Source: Monomorium pharaonis
Lineage: Eukaryota > Arthropoda > Insecta > Hymenoptera > Formicidae
Direction of reading: 5' to 3'
DNA: 64,000 bases
NCBI RefSeq assembly: GCF_013373865.1
Contig: NC_050471.1
Location: 14,760,983 to 14,824,982, forward strand
Each line of letters starts with the position of its first letter. The first letter of the stretch is position 1. Below are positions 33,430-44,022 of the stretch, piece after piece. A model generated the notes under the pieces. The model was not told the DNA's origin. It saw only the letters and a program-made list of their open reading frames with translations, and ran no database searches. The translations under genes were made by a program, and so were the position numbers.

Positions 33430-34050
33430 ACGGAATTGTGACCATGAATAGCGAACTTGCCTCCTCGCCGCGCCGACGGAGAGCAGCATGAGCGGAAGAG
33501 CGGGGCGCATGTGTCGCACGCTCTCCAGGCTCTCTCTCCGCCGTCTTTTTTGTCGCTCTGAATGTTCGTTGTTTACTGGGCTTGAACGCAGTTATAGTGT
33601 CGTGCGGAGAAAAATTTACGGAACCTTTTTCCAACGGTTGTGCCACTAGTACAATTGTAAGGAAGACAGAGAAAGAAGACCCTTGGCAAACGTTACGAGT
33701 GGAACGTGGAAACGACCTTCCAATAACAATCGCCTCTGGGACATTCCTCTCTGAAATCAACGCGGCCGAGCAGGCGGGCCGGCCGGCGAAGCACGTAGGG
33801 ACCCGCCCTCCCTCCGTAGCACGTGAAACCGGCATCGTTCTACACTGACGAAAGTGACCGGACAGCACTGACCGTGCTCGCAAGCGAGCATGTCGAGCTA
33901 AAGGTACGTGTCTTCGAGTCGTCTTAATTGACACTCTCGAGTCAATGTCGTACGTATACGGCCCGTACTTCGCGGCGCCCTCGAGTTGTCGGTACACGTC
34001 GTTGTTGGCATCCTCGAGGCAACGGGGTACGAGGGCGGGTCCGTCAACGT
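33430..34050. other. GC-richer sequence, no gene assigned
   Basis: Overlapping frames on both strands (33428-34138 minus, 33582-33848 plus) show no motif. They look like composition effects. It may be flank or older repeat. Confidence 0.45.
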
Positions 34051-34058
34051 GTCGAGAC

Positions 34059-34981
<923 letters not shown>

Positions 34982-34989
34982 GTCGAACC

Positions 34990-35747
34990 CCCTCCCCCAT
35001 TTCTCTTTACAACTCTCACTTCTCGAGTCGTCCTTGCTAACACCCTTGAGTCAACGGTCTTGGGTCGACTAGCGGGTCACCCTCGAGGTAGCGAGAGTAT
35101 GTTTTAGAAGGAAATAAGCAGGACATACTAACCGTTTCTTCATTCATCGAAAAGAGACCGCGTCATCGAGGAAGAAAGTGGTTTCCGGTTGCTGTCCTGC
35201 GATGAGGGGGGCACCCTCCTTCTCTGCGATTTCTCCTGTCCTCCGGGGACTTGCTTGCTCGATGATCTGCCCGGTGCGCGGAGATACTAGGACTGACCGC
35301 ACGAGAGGCTGCCCTCCCCATGCGTAGCACAAGCACACCAGATACTTATAATAATCATTTAAACTATTTTTTCTTTTGTACTTTCCATCTTTATGGCTTA
35401 ACAATAAAGCAATGTTTCTCAACTCTTTATTTTTTTGTAGATTACATGCGAGTGTTGAATTCCATTCACCATTATAACCGAGTCGTCACCTCGCATACAA
35501 ACAATTTAGAAGAATCTAATGAGACGAGAAAACATAGTCTTTTAATAGTTTCTATAAAAGAAATATCTCCATTATTTTGATAGCTATGGATTACCGCCGA
35601 TGGATTCCCGATTTCTCCTACGACTACGATTAAACTTAGTGCAGTATCAATGAAACACCAAACCTTTACAATAACCGCTTTCACAAACTTGCGGACAATA
35701 TTGCTGTGTTTTTCTATATTTTATGTCTAACGGTTATAATCTTAATC
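34990..35747. other. Spacer, no gene seen
   Basis: Mixed-composition sequence. Frames at 35144-35684 carry no recognisable domain. Confidence 0.5.
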
Positions 35748-35751
35748 AGTT

Positions 35752-36652
35752 TGTAACGAGTCGTTCCTCCGCTACCACTAGAGCGGAGGTAAGGCCGTTA
35801 CCCCCACCTCGCGCGGGTTCCCTCCGCTCTTCTCGCCTTCCCTCACCACCAAGTGGAGGGTATATAAGCCCTCCACCCGAGACCGGAGTCAGAGCTTCCC
35901 CGGCCTGCGAAGTGAGCAGACCGTTCCTCCTGGTGTACTGAGCCAGGCATCCTCGAGCGCGTATTGAGCGCCGTCACCTAACCTAGCGATCCTACCCGGG
36001 CACGCACTGAGTGCCTTCCCGGCCGCGTATTGAGGGGCCGCACACCGCCACGCTCCGTACCTGAGCTCTCGGCCGCGCACTGAGCGGTCGCCGTCGTCCC
36101 GACCCGGGGACTCCGCACTGAGGAGAAACCGGTGCCGCGGCTGTCACCACGCGGGGTGGCAACGGCAGCGCGATCGAACAGCTGATGCGCCGATCAGCTG
36201 AGACCGGGTAGCGAACCGCGCCGCCAACCGCACCGCCTTACACGCCGCTGCGCCGCCAGCCAGGCTGGCCACCGTACACCGCCGCGCCGCTAGCGCCGGG
36301 CTTTAAGGCCATATCGCCGCACCGCACGTCGCACCGCCGCGACCAACCGTAGCGCCGCGATCCGCCGCCATCACCGACTACACGCCGACCGATCGGCACG
36401 CGCACCGCACAGCCAATCAGGGCATCCGCCGCGACACGGTCGCCAGCACCACGCACACGAATACCTCGCACGACGAGAACACACCCGTGTAAATAGTAGC
36501 ATAAGACATTGTACATAGTAGCATAAGGAATTATTAAATAAACATATTATTATACCGAACACGCCGTCTTCTCATTTATTCGAGCCCGCCGCCCGGACCC
36601 TGAATCCCGCGGCTATCCGTAGCCAATAGGCACACAGGATTCAACGGTTACA
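35752..36652 (+). repeat. 5' LTR of the intact gypsy element (901 bp)
   Basis: Starts TGTAACGAG and ends GGTTACA, giving a short inverted repeat. TATATAAG at 35861-35868 is followed about 30 bp later by GGAGTCAGAGC, a likely start site. AATAAA at 36537-36542 is a candidate poly(A) signal. Six RYTGAG motifs lie between 35930 and 36120. Only two differences from the 3' LTR were seen by eye. Confidence 0.95.
35861..35868 (+). promoter_or_regulatory. LTR TATA box
   Basis: TATATAAG in the 5' LTR, repeated at 41673-41680 in the 3' LTR. It is flanked by GGAGGG and CCCTCC, which form a small dyad around it. Confidence 0.8.
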
Positions 36653-36655
36653 AAA

Positions 36656-36673
36656 TGGCGCCCGAACAGGGAC
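36656..36673 (+). promoter_or_regulatory. Primer-binding site, tRNA-Lys type
   Basis: TGGCGCCCGAACAGGGAC, three bases after the LTR, is the complement of the 3' end of tRNA-Lys3, used to prime minus-strand DNA. Confidence 0.93.
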
Positions 36674-36681
36674 TCGAATAA

Positions 36682-37602
36682 GTGAGGATACGAACCGCCG
36701 CGATGAGACCCGCCGCAATCAAAGTTAATATTGAGAAATACGACGAAACCGCAGCCGAAGACACTAGTGAAGACGATCTCGAAACCGTCCTGGGGGAAAC
36801 TCCCCGCGCACGGCGACGAAAGAAAATGTCGGACACAACAGACCTCCTCGACACCGTCCGCAAGTGGGGCATACAATTTGACGGCAAGGATGGGGTCGCC
36901 TTTCTGGAACGCCTAGAGGATCTCCGCCTAAGCTACGAGCTAACCCACGCGCAACTACAGCGGTGTCTGCCACTATTGTTTAAAGACCAGGCATTGCTGT
37001 GGTACCGCAACAACCGAGACGACTGGCACGCATGGGACGATTTTGAACGAAGTTTCCGGCAGTACTTCGCACCCGCCAAGACAAGATTCGAACTCGAGGC
37101 CGAGATCGCCCGCCGCACGCAAGGCACCAACGAGACGGCACGGGAATTCGTGACCGCGCTACAGACACTCATGCGCAGATACGGACGCATGCCACCGGAA
37201 GACAGACTCGAGCGGATATATCACAACCTACGGCCGGAGTATCACCTCTACATCCGTAGGACTGATTTTATCGACCTCTCGGGAATGCTACGACTCGCCG
37301 ACGACTACGAGCGCGCCCGCCAGTACGAGCGAAGCTACCAGGCACCGGAAAGATCCAAGGACAAGGCGAAGGCCTCCGCCGCCGCCATCGCTCCCGCCTA
37401 TGACCCTCGCGAGTGCTGCTGGGGCTGCGGCCAGCGCGGGCATACCCGCCGATATTGCAAACGACCGCCGAAGCTGTTTTGCTCTCAGTGCGGCAAAGAA
37501 GGGGTGCTGACGCGCAACTGCCACGGCACACCGGGAAACGACAAGCAGGCCGAGGGAACAGAGGGGGGCCCCCGGTCTACCAGCACGGACGCCAGCACCT
37601 GA
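36682..37602 (+). CDS. gag: Gag polyprotein (306 aa)
   Basis: Structural protein of the gypsy element that assembles the particle and binds its RNA. The start at 36682 (or an in-frame ATG at 36703) follows the primer site closely. Residues about 45-200 show the helical retrotransposon Gag fold: WGIQFDGKDGVAFLERLEDL, LWYRNNRDDWHAWDDFERSF, ARREFVTALQTLM-type blocks. The C-terminus has one complete zinc knuckle CWGCGQRGHTRRYC (from residue 246). A second, CSQCGKEGVLTRNC, has Val where the His ligand should be. The last 190 bases overlap pol. A G GGA AAC heptamer at 37533-37539 lies in the right phase for -1 frameshifting. Confidence 0.93.
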   Translation: MRIRTAAMRPAAIKVNIEKYDETAAEDTSEDDLETVLGETPRARRRKKMSDTTDLLDTVRKWGIQFDGKDGVAFLERLEDLRLSYELTHAQLQRCLPLLFKDQALLWYRNNRDDWHAWDDFERSFRQYFAPAKTRFELEAEIARRTQGTNETAREFVTALQTLMRRYGRMPPEDRLERIYHNLRPEYHLYIRRTDFIDLSGMLRLADDYERARQYERSYQAPERSKDKAKASAAAIAPAYDPRECCWGCGQRGHTRRYCKRPPKLFCSQCGKEGVLTRNCHGTPGNDKQAEGTEGGPRSTSTDAST

Positions 37603-40600
37603 AGAGCCAACTACCGAGCATCAACCCCCGCAACACACCGACCGACCCACGACCACAGGGGAGCATCGAGATCGCTGGCCGCCAGTACACCGCCTTACTG
37701 GACTGCGGGGCCGTCCTATCCTACCTGGCACTAGACACCGCCGAGCAGGTGCGACCATACGCCCGAGTACGATCGATCTCCGCCGCCGTACACTTGGCCG
37801 ATGGCCGAACCACCACGATCAAGGAGGAGCTGCACGCCCAGGTCCGAATAGGCCACTACCGTGGATGGCACACGTTCCATGTGCTGCCAGGCTTGACCTC
37901 CGCCGTCATAGCCGGGATAAATCTGCTCCGCAAGGCCGGCTTCCGATGGGACCTACCAGAGATCGCACTACTATCACCGGACGGCGAGGCGACCGCCGGA
38001 CTCGCCCCATGCACTCCCGCACAGCAGCAAGAGCTCAAAGCCCTCCTAGGGGAGTACCTACCGAAATTCGAGCAACTGCGCGGCACCACACCGCTTACCC
38101 AACACCACATACGGCTACGCGAGGGACAGGAGCCGATTCGGCAAAGATATCGAACCTTCAATCCCGCTATGCAGAGCATTGTGGACAAGGAGATCGACGC
38201 GATGCTCAAGGAGGGGCACATCGAACCAACCAGTAGCCCGTGGAACTCCGGAGTCGTTCTGGCAAAGAAAAAGGATGGGAGATACCGCTTCTGCATAGAC
38301 TTCCGAAAGGTTAACGAAGTAACCGAGAGAGACGCCTATCCACTTCCGCCGGTTCAACACATACTCGACCAGCTCCGAGAGGCCCGGTTCCTGTCCACCA
38401 TCGACCTGAAGAACGGGTACTGGCAGGTCGCGCTCCAACCTATGAGCCGACCAATGACCGCCTTCGCCATCCCGGGCAGGGGACAGTTCCAATTCACCGT
38501 CATGCCGTTCGGATTGCATGCTGCTCCGGCCACCTTCCAGCGACTACTTGACCGCGTCATCGGGCCGGACATGGAGCCACGCGCCTTCGCTTATCTGGAC
38601 GATATAGTAGTCCTAGGAAAGACGTTCGAAGAACATTTGCGGAACCTACGAGAAGTACTGCAACGGCTGCTGAGGGCCAACCTGAAGATCAACCCCGACA
38701 AGTGCCACTTCGCACGCACTAGCCTCCGATACCTGGGCCACGTCGTCGACCGAGAGGGGCTGAGGACCGACCCAGAAAAAGTGAAGGCGATAATGGACAT
38801 CCCGCCGCCCACCTCCCTGCCGGCCCTCCGAAGATTTCTGGGGATGACATCATGGTACCGCCGCTTTATACCGCAAATCGCCACGACCGCGGCACCGCTG
38901 AACGACCTGCTTAGGAAAGGCAAACGGTGGGAATGGTCGACCCCACAGCAACAGGCATTCGAGAATATCAGGAACTGCCTGGCCACCGCCCCAGTGCTAC
39001 AATGCCCGGACTTCTCGGTACCGTTCGTCCTGCAAACCGACGCCAGCGACGCAGGCCTGGGGACAGTCCTCACGCAGAACATCCAGGGAGAGGAACGAGT
39101 TATAGCCTACGCCAGCCGAGCCCTTCGAGCGGCCGAAAGACACTACTCAGCTACCGAGAAGGAATGCCTTGCCGTCGTGTGGGGAATCGAGAAGATGCGG
39201 CCGTACCTGGAGGGCTACAAATTTACAGTCATCACCGACCACTTCTCACTCAGGTGGCTACGGTCCCTGGACAACCCGACCGGCCGCCTGGCCCGCTGGG
39301 CCGTAGCACTGCAGCAGCACGACTTCACCGTCGAATACCGGAAAGGGGCCCTCAACCATGTGCCGGACGCGCTGTCACGCCAGCCCCTTGAGGAGGGGGA
39401 GGAAGAAGAGGAAGGTACCGACGGACAAGACCTGGCAGCCATTTTGCCCTGCAAATGGCACCAGCGGATACTACAGGCCGTACAAGAAGACCCGCGCAAA
39501 TACCCGGACTACCAAGTGCAAGGCGACCGCTTATACCGGCACTTTCATGAACGCCACTCAACCGACGAGGACACCGAAACATCCGCCTGGAAGCTCTGTC
39601 TGCCGCTACCGCTGAGGGAGGAGGCGCTTAAGGAATGCCACGACGCCGCCACCGCAGGACATCTAGGAATAACCAAGACCCTCGCTCGACTGGCGCAGAG
39701 ATATTACTGGCCAGGGATGTTCCGGCAAGCCGCCAATTACGTGCGACGATGCACAAACTGCCGGGAACACAAGCCCATACAACGGCAAACAGCCGGGCTT
39801 CTACATCACGCCACCGTCGACGCCCCGAACGTGACCATCGCCATCGACTTGATAGGGCCACTACCGAGGTCATCCGAGGGCCACACATGGATACTGGTCT
39901 GCCAAGACGTGTTCACCAAGTGGATCACCACCAGGCCTTTACGACAAGCTACCGCTTCCGCCGTCACACGAGCTGTCGAACGAGACATCGTCCTCCAACA
40001 TGGATGCCCGAGAAGAATCATTACTGATAATGGACGTCAATTCGAAAGCCGCGAGTTCCGCGACATGATCACCCAGGCCGGAATCGAACACCGGAAAACG
40101 CCGCCATACTCGCCCCAATGCAACCCCGTCGAGCGGGCTAACAGGACATTGAAAACGATGATCGCGCAGTTCATTGGCCAGGATCACCGCCAATGGGACC
40201 GACACCTGCCACAGCTAACGTTCGCCGCCAATACAGCTATTCACGAGAGCACGGGATACACGCCGGCAATGTTGACGTATGGACGGGAACTTACCGCACC
40301 CGGCACGCTACGGGCAAAACATGAACAAACCCTGGGTGACGCACCGACCGACCGACCAACCGCGAGAGTTCAAAAGATTCAGCAAATGCGCGAGCAATTT
40401 GAAATCGCCACCCGCCGACAAGAAGAAGCCACGGCAAAACAAGCGCGATATTATAATCTGCGGAGGCGCAACTGGAGGCCGGACATCGGACAGCACGTCT
40501 ACCGTCGAGAACACCCGTTGTCGAACGCCCAGGAACATTTCGCGGGCAAGTTAGCGCCCCGCTACTCGGGGCCGTTCACCGTCGACAAACACATCTCCCC

Positions 40601-40703
40601 GGTCATCGTCCGCCTGCGTGATCAACAGAATAGGATCATCGGCACCGCACATGTTAAGGATTTAAAAGACGCCGAAACAGGACATGACCGGGAGAGTATA
40701 TAA
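37413..40703 (+). CDS. pol: Pol polyprotein (protease, RT, RNase H, integrase)
   Basis: Open frame of 1096 codons in the -1 frame relative to gag, probably made as a Gag-Pol fusion from about 37539. Protease: ALLDCGAVLSYL around residue 97, with D-C-G instead of the usual D-T/S-G. Reverse transcriptase: FCIDFRKVNE, STIDLKNGYWQV, MPFGLHAAPATFQRL and catalytic YLDD (about 394-397). RNase H: LQTDASDAGLG, TEKECLAVVWGIEKMRPYL, ITDHFSLRWL. Integrase: H-H-C-C finger (GHLGITKT, CTNCREHK) and triad D812 (IDLIGPL), D872 (ITDNGRQF), E907 (NPVERANR) with 34 residues between the last two. A GPY/F module (SGPFTVDKHI) is near 1060. No internal stop. Length is usual for the family. Confidence 0.95.
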   Translation: MLLGLRPARAYPPILQTTAEAVLLSVRQRRGADAQLPRHTGKRQAGRGNRGGPPVYQHGRQHLKSQLPSINPRNTPTDPRPQGSIEIAGRQYTALLDCGAVLSYLALDTAEQVRPYARVRSISAAVHLADGRTTTIKEELHAQVRIGHYRGWHTFHVLPGLTSAVIAGINLLRKAGFRWDLPEIALLSPDGEATAGLAPCTPAQQQELKALLGEYLPKFEQLRGTTPLTQHHIRLREGQEPIRQRYRTFNPAMQSIVDKEIDAMLKEGHIEPTSSPWNSGVVLAKKKDGRYRFCIDFRKVNEVTERDAYPLPPVQHILDQLREARFLSTIDLKNGYWQVALQPMSRPMTAFAIPGRGQFQFTVMPFGLHAAPATFQRLLDRVIGPDMEPRAFAYLDDIVVLGKTFEEHLRNLREVLQRLLRANLKINPDKCHFARTSLRYLGHVVDREGLRTDPEKVKAIMDIPPPTSLPALRRFLGMTSWYRRFIPQIATTAAPLNDLLRKGKRWEWSTPQQQAFENIRNCLATAPVLQCPDFSVPFVLQTDASDAGLGTVLTQNIQGEERVIAYASRALRAAERHYSATEKECLAVVWGIEKMRPYLEGYKFTVITDHFSLRWLRSLDNPTGRLARWAVALQQHDFTVEYRKGALNHVPDALSRQPLEEGEEEEEGTDGQDLAAILPCKWHQRILQAVQEDPRKYPDYQVQGDRLYRHFHERHSTDEDTETSAWKLCLPLPLREEALKECHDAATAGHLGITKTLARLAQRYYWPGMFRQAANYVRRCTNCREHKPIQRQTAGLLHHATVDAPNVTIAIDLIGPLPRSSEGHTWILVCQDVFTKWITTRPLRQATASAVTRAVERDIVLQHGCPRRIITDNGRQFESREFRDMITQAGIEHRKTPPYSPQCNPVERANRTLKTMIAQFIGQDHRQWDRHLPQLTFAANTAIHESTGYTPAMLTYGRELTAPGTLRAKHEQTLGDAPTDRPTARVQKIQQMREQFEIATRRQEEATAKQARYYNLRRRNWRPDIGQHVYRREHPLSNAQEHFAGKLAPRYSGPFTVDKHISPVIVRLRDQQNRIIGTAHVKDLKDAETGHDRESI
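37533..37539 (+). promoter_or_regulatory. Predicted -1 ribosomal frameshift heptamer G GGA AAC
   Basis: Fits X XXY YYZ and sits in gag codon phase (ccG GGA AAC). A -1 slip joins the pol frame exactly at 37539. A GC-rich self-complementary run (GGGGGGCCCCC) about 25 nt downstream could slow the ribosome. Predicted only. Confidence 0.65.
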
Positions 40704-40704
40704 G
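40695..40704 (+). promoter_or_regulatory. TATA-like box before the third ORF
   Basis: GTATATAAGG overlaps the pol stop codon and lies about 40 bp before the ATG of the third ORF. An initiator-like GGCAGTC sits just before that ATG. It resembles the LTR TATA context and may drive a separate transcript. Not proven. Confidence 0.4.
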
Positions 40705-40739
40705 GCGCGACGAGTTGCGAAAAGCAAACGGCAGTCAAC

Positions 40740-41516
40740 ATGGGAAAATGCAGGAGCACCCTCCGAGAGCGCCTCGCACGCGCCATCGCCAGACCACCGC
40801 GCATCCCGGTAAGCAAGCGACCGTTCGAGGCGACGACCCGCCCGTCGCAACCGAAGCAGCCGAACGACCCGGCGACCGGCCAACCACCCGCCTCTGGCCA
40901 GGGAGCGCCCGCTCCGACGCCGCAAGCAACCCGACGGCCGCCGACCATCCGCCAACGGACCGTCCGCTCACGGCAGGAACGGCTGTACGATCCAGCTCCG
41001 GACAACGTGGCTACCGCTCGCCAAGCCACGCTACTGGCAACATTCGGCTCGACGCTCTCGGACCTCGACGACGACGACGACAACGAGGTAACCGCAGAGC
41101 GCGTGACGCCCGCACCAGCACCCATGCCGGACATCGCGTCCCTGACAATCACGGAGCCCAGCACGGCCCCGCCAGAGGACATCTCGTCAGCGCCACCGTC
41201 ACCATCGGTGCTGCCGACACCGCCGCCAACACCGCTGCCGACACCGCCAGCTCCGCTGCCGACACCGCCAGCTCCGCTGCCAGCACCGGGGTACTTCACC
41301 GGGCCCCCACCACCAACAACCGCCCCGACGACATCACCGCTACCCGGACCGCTGATCCCGCTGGCTGCCATCATCCCGGAGGGACCCTTCCCCGAGGACG
41401 CCCTCCGTACCGTGCCGTGGGACCGCATCCGTCCGGGACAACGATACCGTCACCACGTACACGGGCATAAAATCATTGTTCGACGCCGTCGCGACGGGTC
41501 ATGGTTAGTGAAATAA
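40740..41516 (+). CDS. Third ORF, proline-rich accessory protein (258 aa, unknown function)
   Basis: Intact frame between pol (stop 40701-40703) and the polypurine tract, starting 36 nt after pol. The N-terminus is basic (MGKCRSTLRERLARAIARPP). An acidic run lies around residues 101-107 (LDDDDDNE). A long Pro/Ala/Ser/Thr-rich region (about 115-210) has tandem LPTPPAP repeats. The C-terminus is basic and compact (RYRHHVHGHKIIVRRRRDGSWLVK-like; last five residues SWLVK). No signal peptide or membrane segment is seen, so it is unlikely to be an envelope. Nucleic-acid binding by the His/Arg C-terminus is a guess. Location and an upstream TATA-like box suggest separate or reinitiated expression. 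I recognise no homologue. Confidence 0.7.
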   Translation: MGKCRSTLRERLARAIARPPRIPVSKRPFEATTRPSQPKQPNDPATGQPPASGQGAPAPTPQATRRPPTIRQRTVRSRQERLYDPAPDNVATARQATLLATFGSTLSDLDDDDDNEVTAERVTPAPAPMPDIASLTITEPSTAPPEDISSAPPSPSVLPTPPPTPLPTPPAPLPTPPAPLPAPGYFTGPPPPTTAPTTSPLPGPLIPLAAIIPEGPFPEDALRTVPWDRIRPGQRYRHHVHGHKIIVRRRRDGSWLVK

Positions 41517-41551
41517 AAGTAAAGTTCTTTTGTACATATGGACAGGGTCTG

Positions 41552-41563
41552 CCGAGGGGGAGG
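41552..41563 (+). promoter_or_regulatory. Polypurine tract
   Basis: A purine run (GAGGGGGAGG) immediately before the 3' LTR, the usual plus-strand primer. Confidence 0.85.
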
Positions 41564-42464
41564 TGTAACGAGTCGTTCCTCCGCTACCACTAGAGCGGAG
41601 GTAAGGCCGTTACCCCCACCTCGCGCGGGTTCCCTCCGCTCTTCTCGCCTTCCCTCATCACCAAGTGGAGGGTATATAAGCCCTCCACCCGAGACCGGAG
41701 TCAGAGCTTCCCCGGCCTGCGAAGTGAGCAGACCGTTCCTCCTGGTGTACTGAGCCAGGCATCCTCGAGCGCGTATTGAGCGCCGTCACCTAACCTAGCG
41801 ATCCTACCCGGGCACGCAGTGAGTGCCTTCCCGGCCGCGTATTGAGGGGCCGCACACCGCCACGCTCCGTACCTGAGCTCTCGGCCGCGCACTGAGCGGT
41901 CGCCGTCGTCCCGACCCGGGGACTCCGCACTGAGGAGAAACCGGTGCCGCGGCTGTCACCACGCGGGGTGGCAACGGCAGCGCGATCGAACAGCTGATGC
42001 GCCGATCAGCTGAGACCGGGTAGCGAACCGCGCCGCCAACCGCACCGCCTTACACGCCGCTGCGCCGCCAGCCAGGCTGGCCACCGTACACCGCCGCGCC
42101 GCTAGCGCCGGGCTTTAAGGCCATATCGCCGCACCGCACGTCGCACCGCCGCGACCAACCGTAGCGCCGCGATCCGCCGCCATCACCGACTACACGCCGA
42201 CCGATCGGCACGCGCACCGCACAGCCAATCAGGGCATCCGCCGCGACACGGTCGCCAGCACCACGCACACGAATACCTCGCACGACGAGAACACACCCGT
42301 GTAAATAGTAGCATAAGACATTGTACATAGTAGCATAAGGAATTATTAAATAAACATATTATTATACCGAACACGCCGTCTTCTCATTTATTCGAGCCCG
42401 CCGCCCGGACCCTGAATCCCGCGGCTATCCGTAGCCAATAGGCACACAGGATTCAACGGTTACA
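41564..42464 (+). repeat. 3' LTR of the intact gypsy element (901 bp)
   Basis: Same length and ends as the 5' LTR. By eye it differs at two places (CTCACCACC to CTCATCACC, and GCACGCACTGAG to GCACGCAGTGAG). Followed by the AGTT duplication. Confidence 0.95.
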
Positions 42465-43194
42465 AGTTTCTCGATCTATTTTCTTCCGATTGCGAACACA
42501 ATAATCGAAGAATAGAAAAAATATTTCGCAAAATTTTTACTTGTAATGAAATAAAATGTATAAAGCCTCAAGCGTGCTCTCATATGCAATTTTGTATTTC
42601 TAGAAAATAAGATATACAAATGAATATTGTTTTATTTGTAATTTAACTACCGTCTATTTCTCTCTCGATCCCTTCTATAATACATAATTTTTTCCTATAT
42701 CAGATTCAAAACATGCATATCTCATGTTTTTACTTTAAGTATCTTTACGTAATAGTAAGTAAGTTCTTTTTCTTTTACGAAGTACCCTTGACCTACAAAC
42801 CTATTATTCGTTTACAAAAATTCGTACCCGACTTTTTCGCACCCCCCGCTGTACAAGACGTTCGGATCTAAGATCTGATATTCACCATTTTGTCTTTCTT
42901 TGTTACCTCAGCCAGTTCCCGAGGAATCCGCTAGTCCCAAAATTCCAACCTTCTTTCTATTTAAAATTTAGTAGTATGCACAGGGTAGTCAATCAAAGCT
43001 CTGGACAGCCATGAAGTGCCAATTGAAATGCTCCGTTAAAATTCAGAAACGCCCATGCGCAATCCAATCAGAACGCTCCATTCCTCTCTCATTTCTTGAC
43101 GTTACCGTCTAGACACTCTCACTTGGCGTCAGACGGAGGAGGAGTAGGGGTTTGTTTTGACGCCCTATGGCTGCCTATATACTACTTGCAACAA
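42465..43194. other. Spacer, no gene seen
   Basis: AT-rich, becoming GC-richer near 43000-43160. No motif recognised. Confidence 0.5.
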
Positions 43195-44022
43195 TACCTA
43201 TTATATCTGTAACATCGAATTTGCAAAAAAATAAAAATATGTAAACGTATATTCAACATTTTGTTTTTTTCATCCCTCACACTTATTCCCTTAGTACAAC
43301 ACCGCAAGTATGATGACGAACGAGAGCAAGAACGCGCGACGGGTAGGAGCGAGAGTACGCGACGGGTGAGAGCGAGAGCGAGAGACATATATAATGGGTG
43401 GGAGCGAAAGTGCGCGACGGATGGGAGTGAGAGTGAGAGAAACATGGGCGGGAGCGAAAGCGAAGATAGCATGAGAGAACGCAAGGATTATATCGCGATG
43501 AGTGAGAACGAAAGAGATACAGGTAATAAGGAACGAGAACATAAAAGTAGGAATAAGTGTGTATGTGTGCGTGTGTGTACGTGCGTGCATGCGTGTGAAA
43601 AAGAAAAAGAGGGAAAGAGAAGGACAAAAAGGGATGGAATGCAGATAGCATGGTGTACAACGGGCAAACGTGAGAATGGTATTACAATGGGTGGGAGCGG
43701 CGGGGCGCGAGAATAGATTTTTAATAGTATCCAATTTTTAATAGTACCATTAAATAAAAACTTTACTAATCACATCTAATAAACAACTACATAAATATCT
43801 CCTACATAAATATCTCCGTGAAGTCATACCCTCAATACCGACTATCAGTATCGGCTTGTTTTCAAATTTAGCCATGTTCATGCGATTCTTCCCTGCGTCG
43901 GGGGCCTCGCGTGACCTTCTCTGCCGTCCCCTCCACAGAGTCGCAGTGACACGCGCGCCATCTTGCGGTTCATATCTGCATAAATCTGGATTGGAACCGG
44001 CCTAGTATTCCTACTAACAATC
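43195..44022 (-). repeat. Interspersed repeat family A, copy 2 (inverted)
   Basis: Reverse-complement relative of 5900-6690. Shared blocks are the TATTCAACATTTTGTTTTTT tail, GAGCGAGAG-type degenerate repeats (43320-43460), a GT microsatellite (about 43558-43600), ACAATGGGTGGGAGCGGCGG, and CATATCTGCATAAATCTGG at the far end. Copy 2 has an extra duplication around 43715-43740. No coding content. Confidence 0.75.

Larger units (their letters stand above)
35752..42464 (+). mobile_element. Complete Ty3/gypsy retrotransposon with a third ORF, TSD AGTT
   Basis: A 6713-bp element: 5' LTR, tRNA-Lys primer site, gag, pol (-1 frame), third ORF, polypurine tract, 3' LTR. A 4-bp duplication AGTT lies outside both ends (35748-35751 and 42465-42468). 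Both LTRs are 901 bp with two mismatches noticed, and gag, pol and the third ORF are open, so the insertion is recent and may be competent. Pol order is protease, reverse transcriptase, RNase H, integrase, GPY/F. GC content and codon use are far above the surroundings. Confidence 0.95.

Noticed and set aside
36238..36562. Minus-strand frames inside the LTR, repeated at 42050-42374
   Set aside because: They duplicate because the LTR is duplicated; no domain and no start context.
40622..41428. 268-codon glycine-rich minus-strand frame
   Set aside because: It is the antisense shadow of the GC-rich, proline-rich third ORF; Gly/Val/Ser-rich text is what complementary Pro/Ala codons give.
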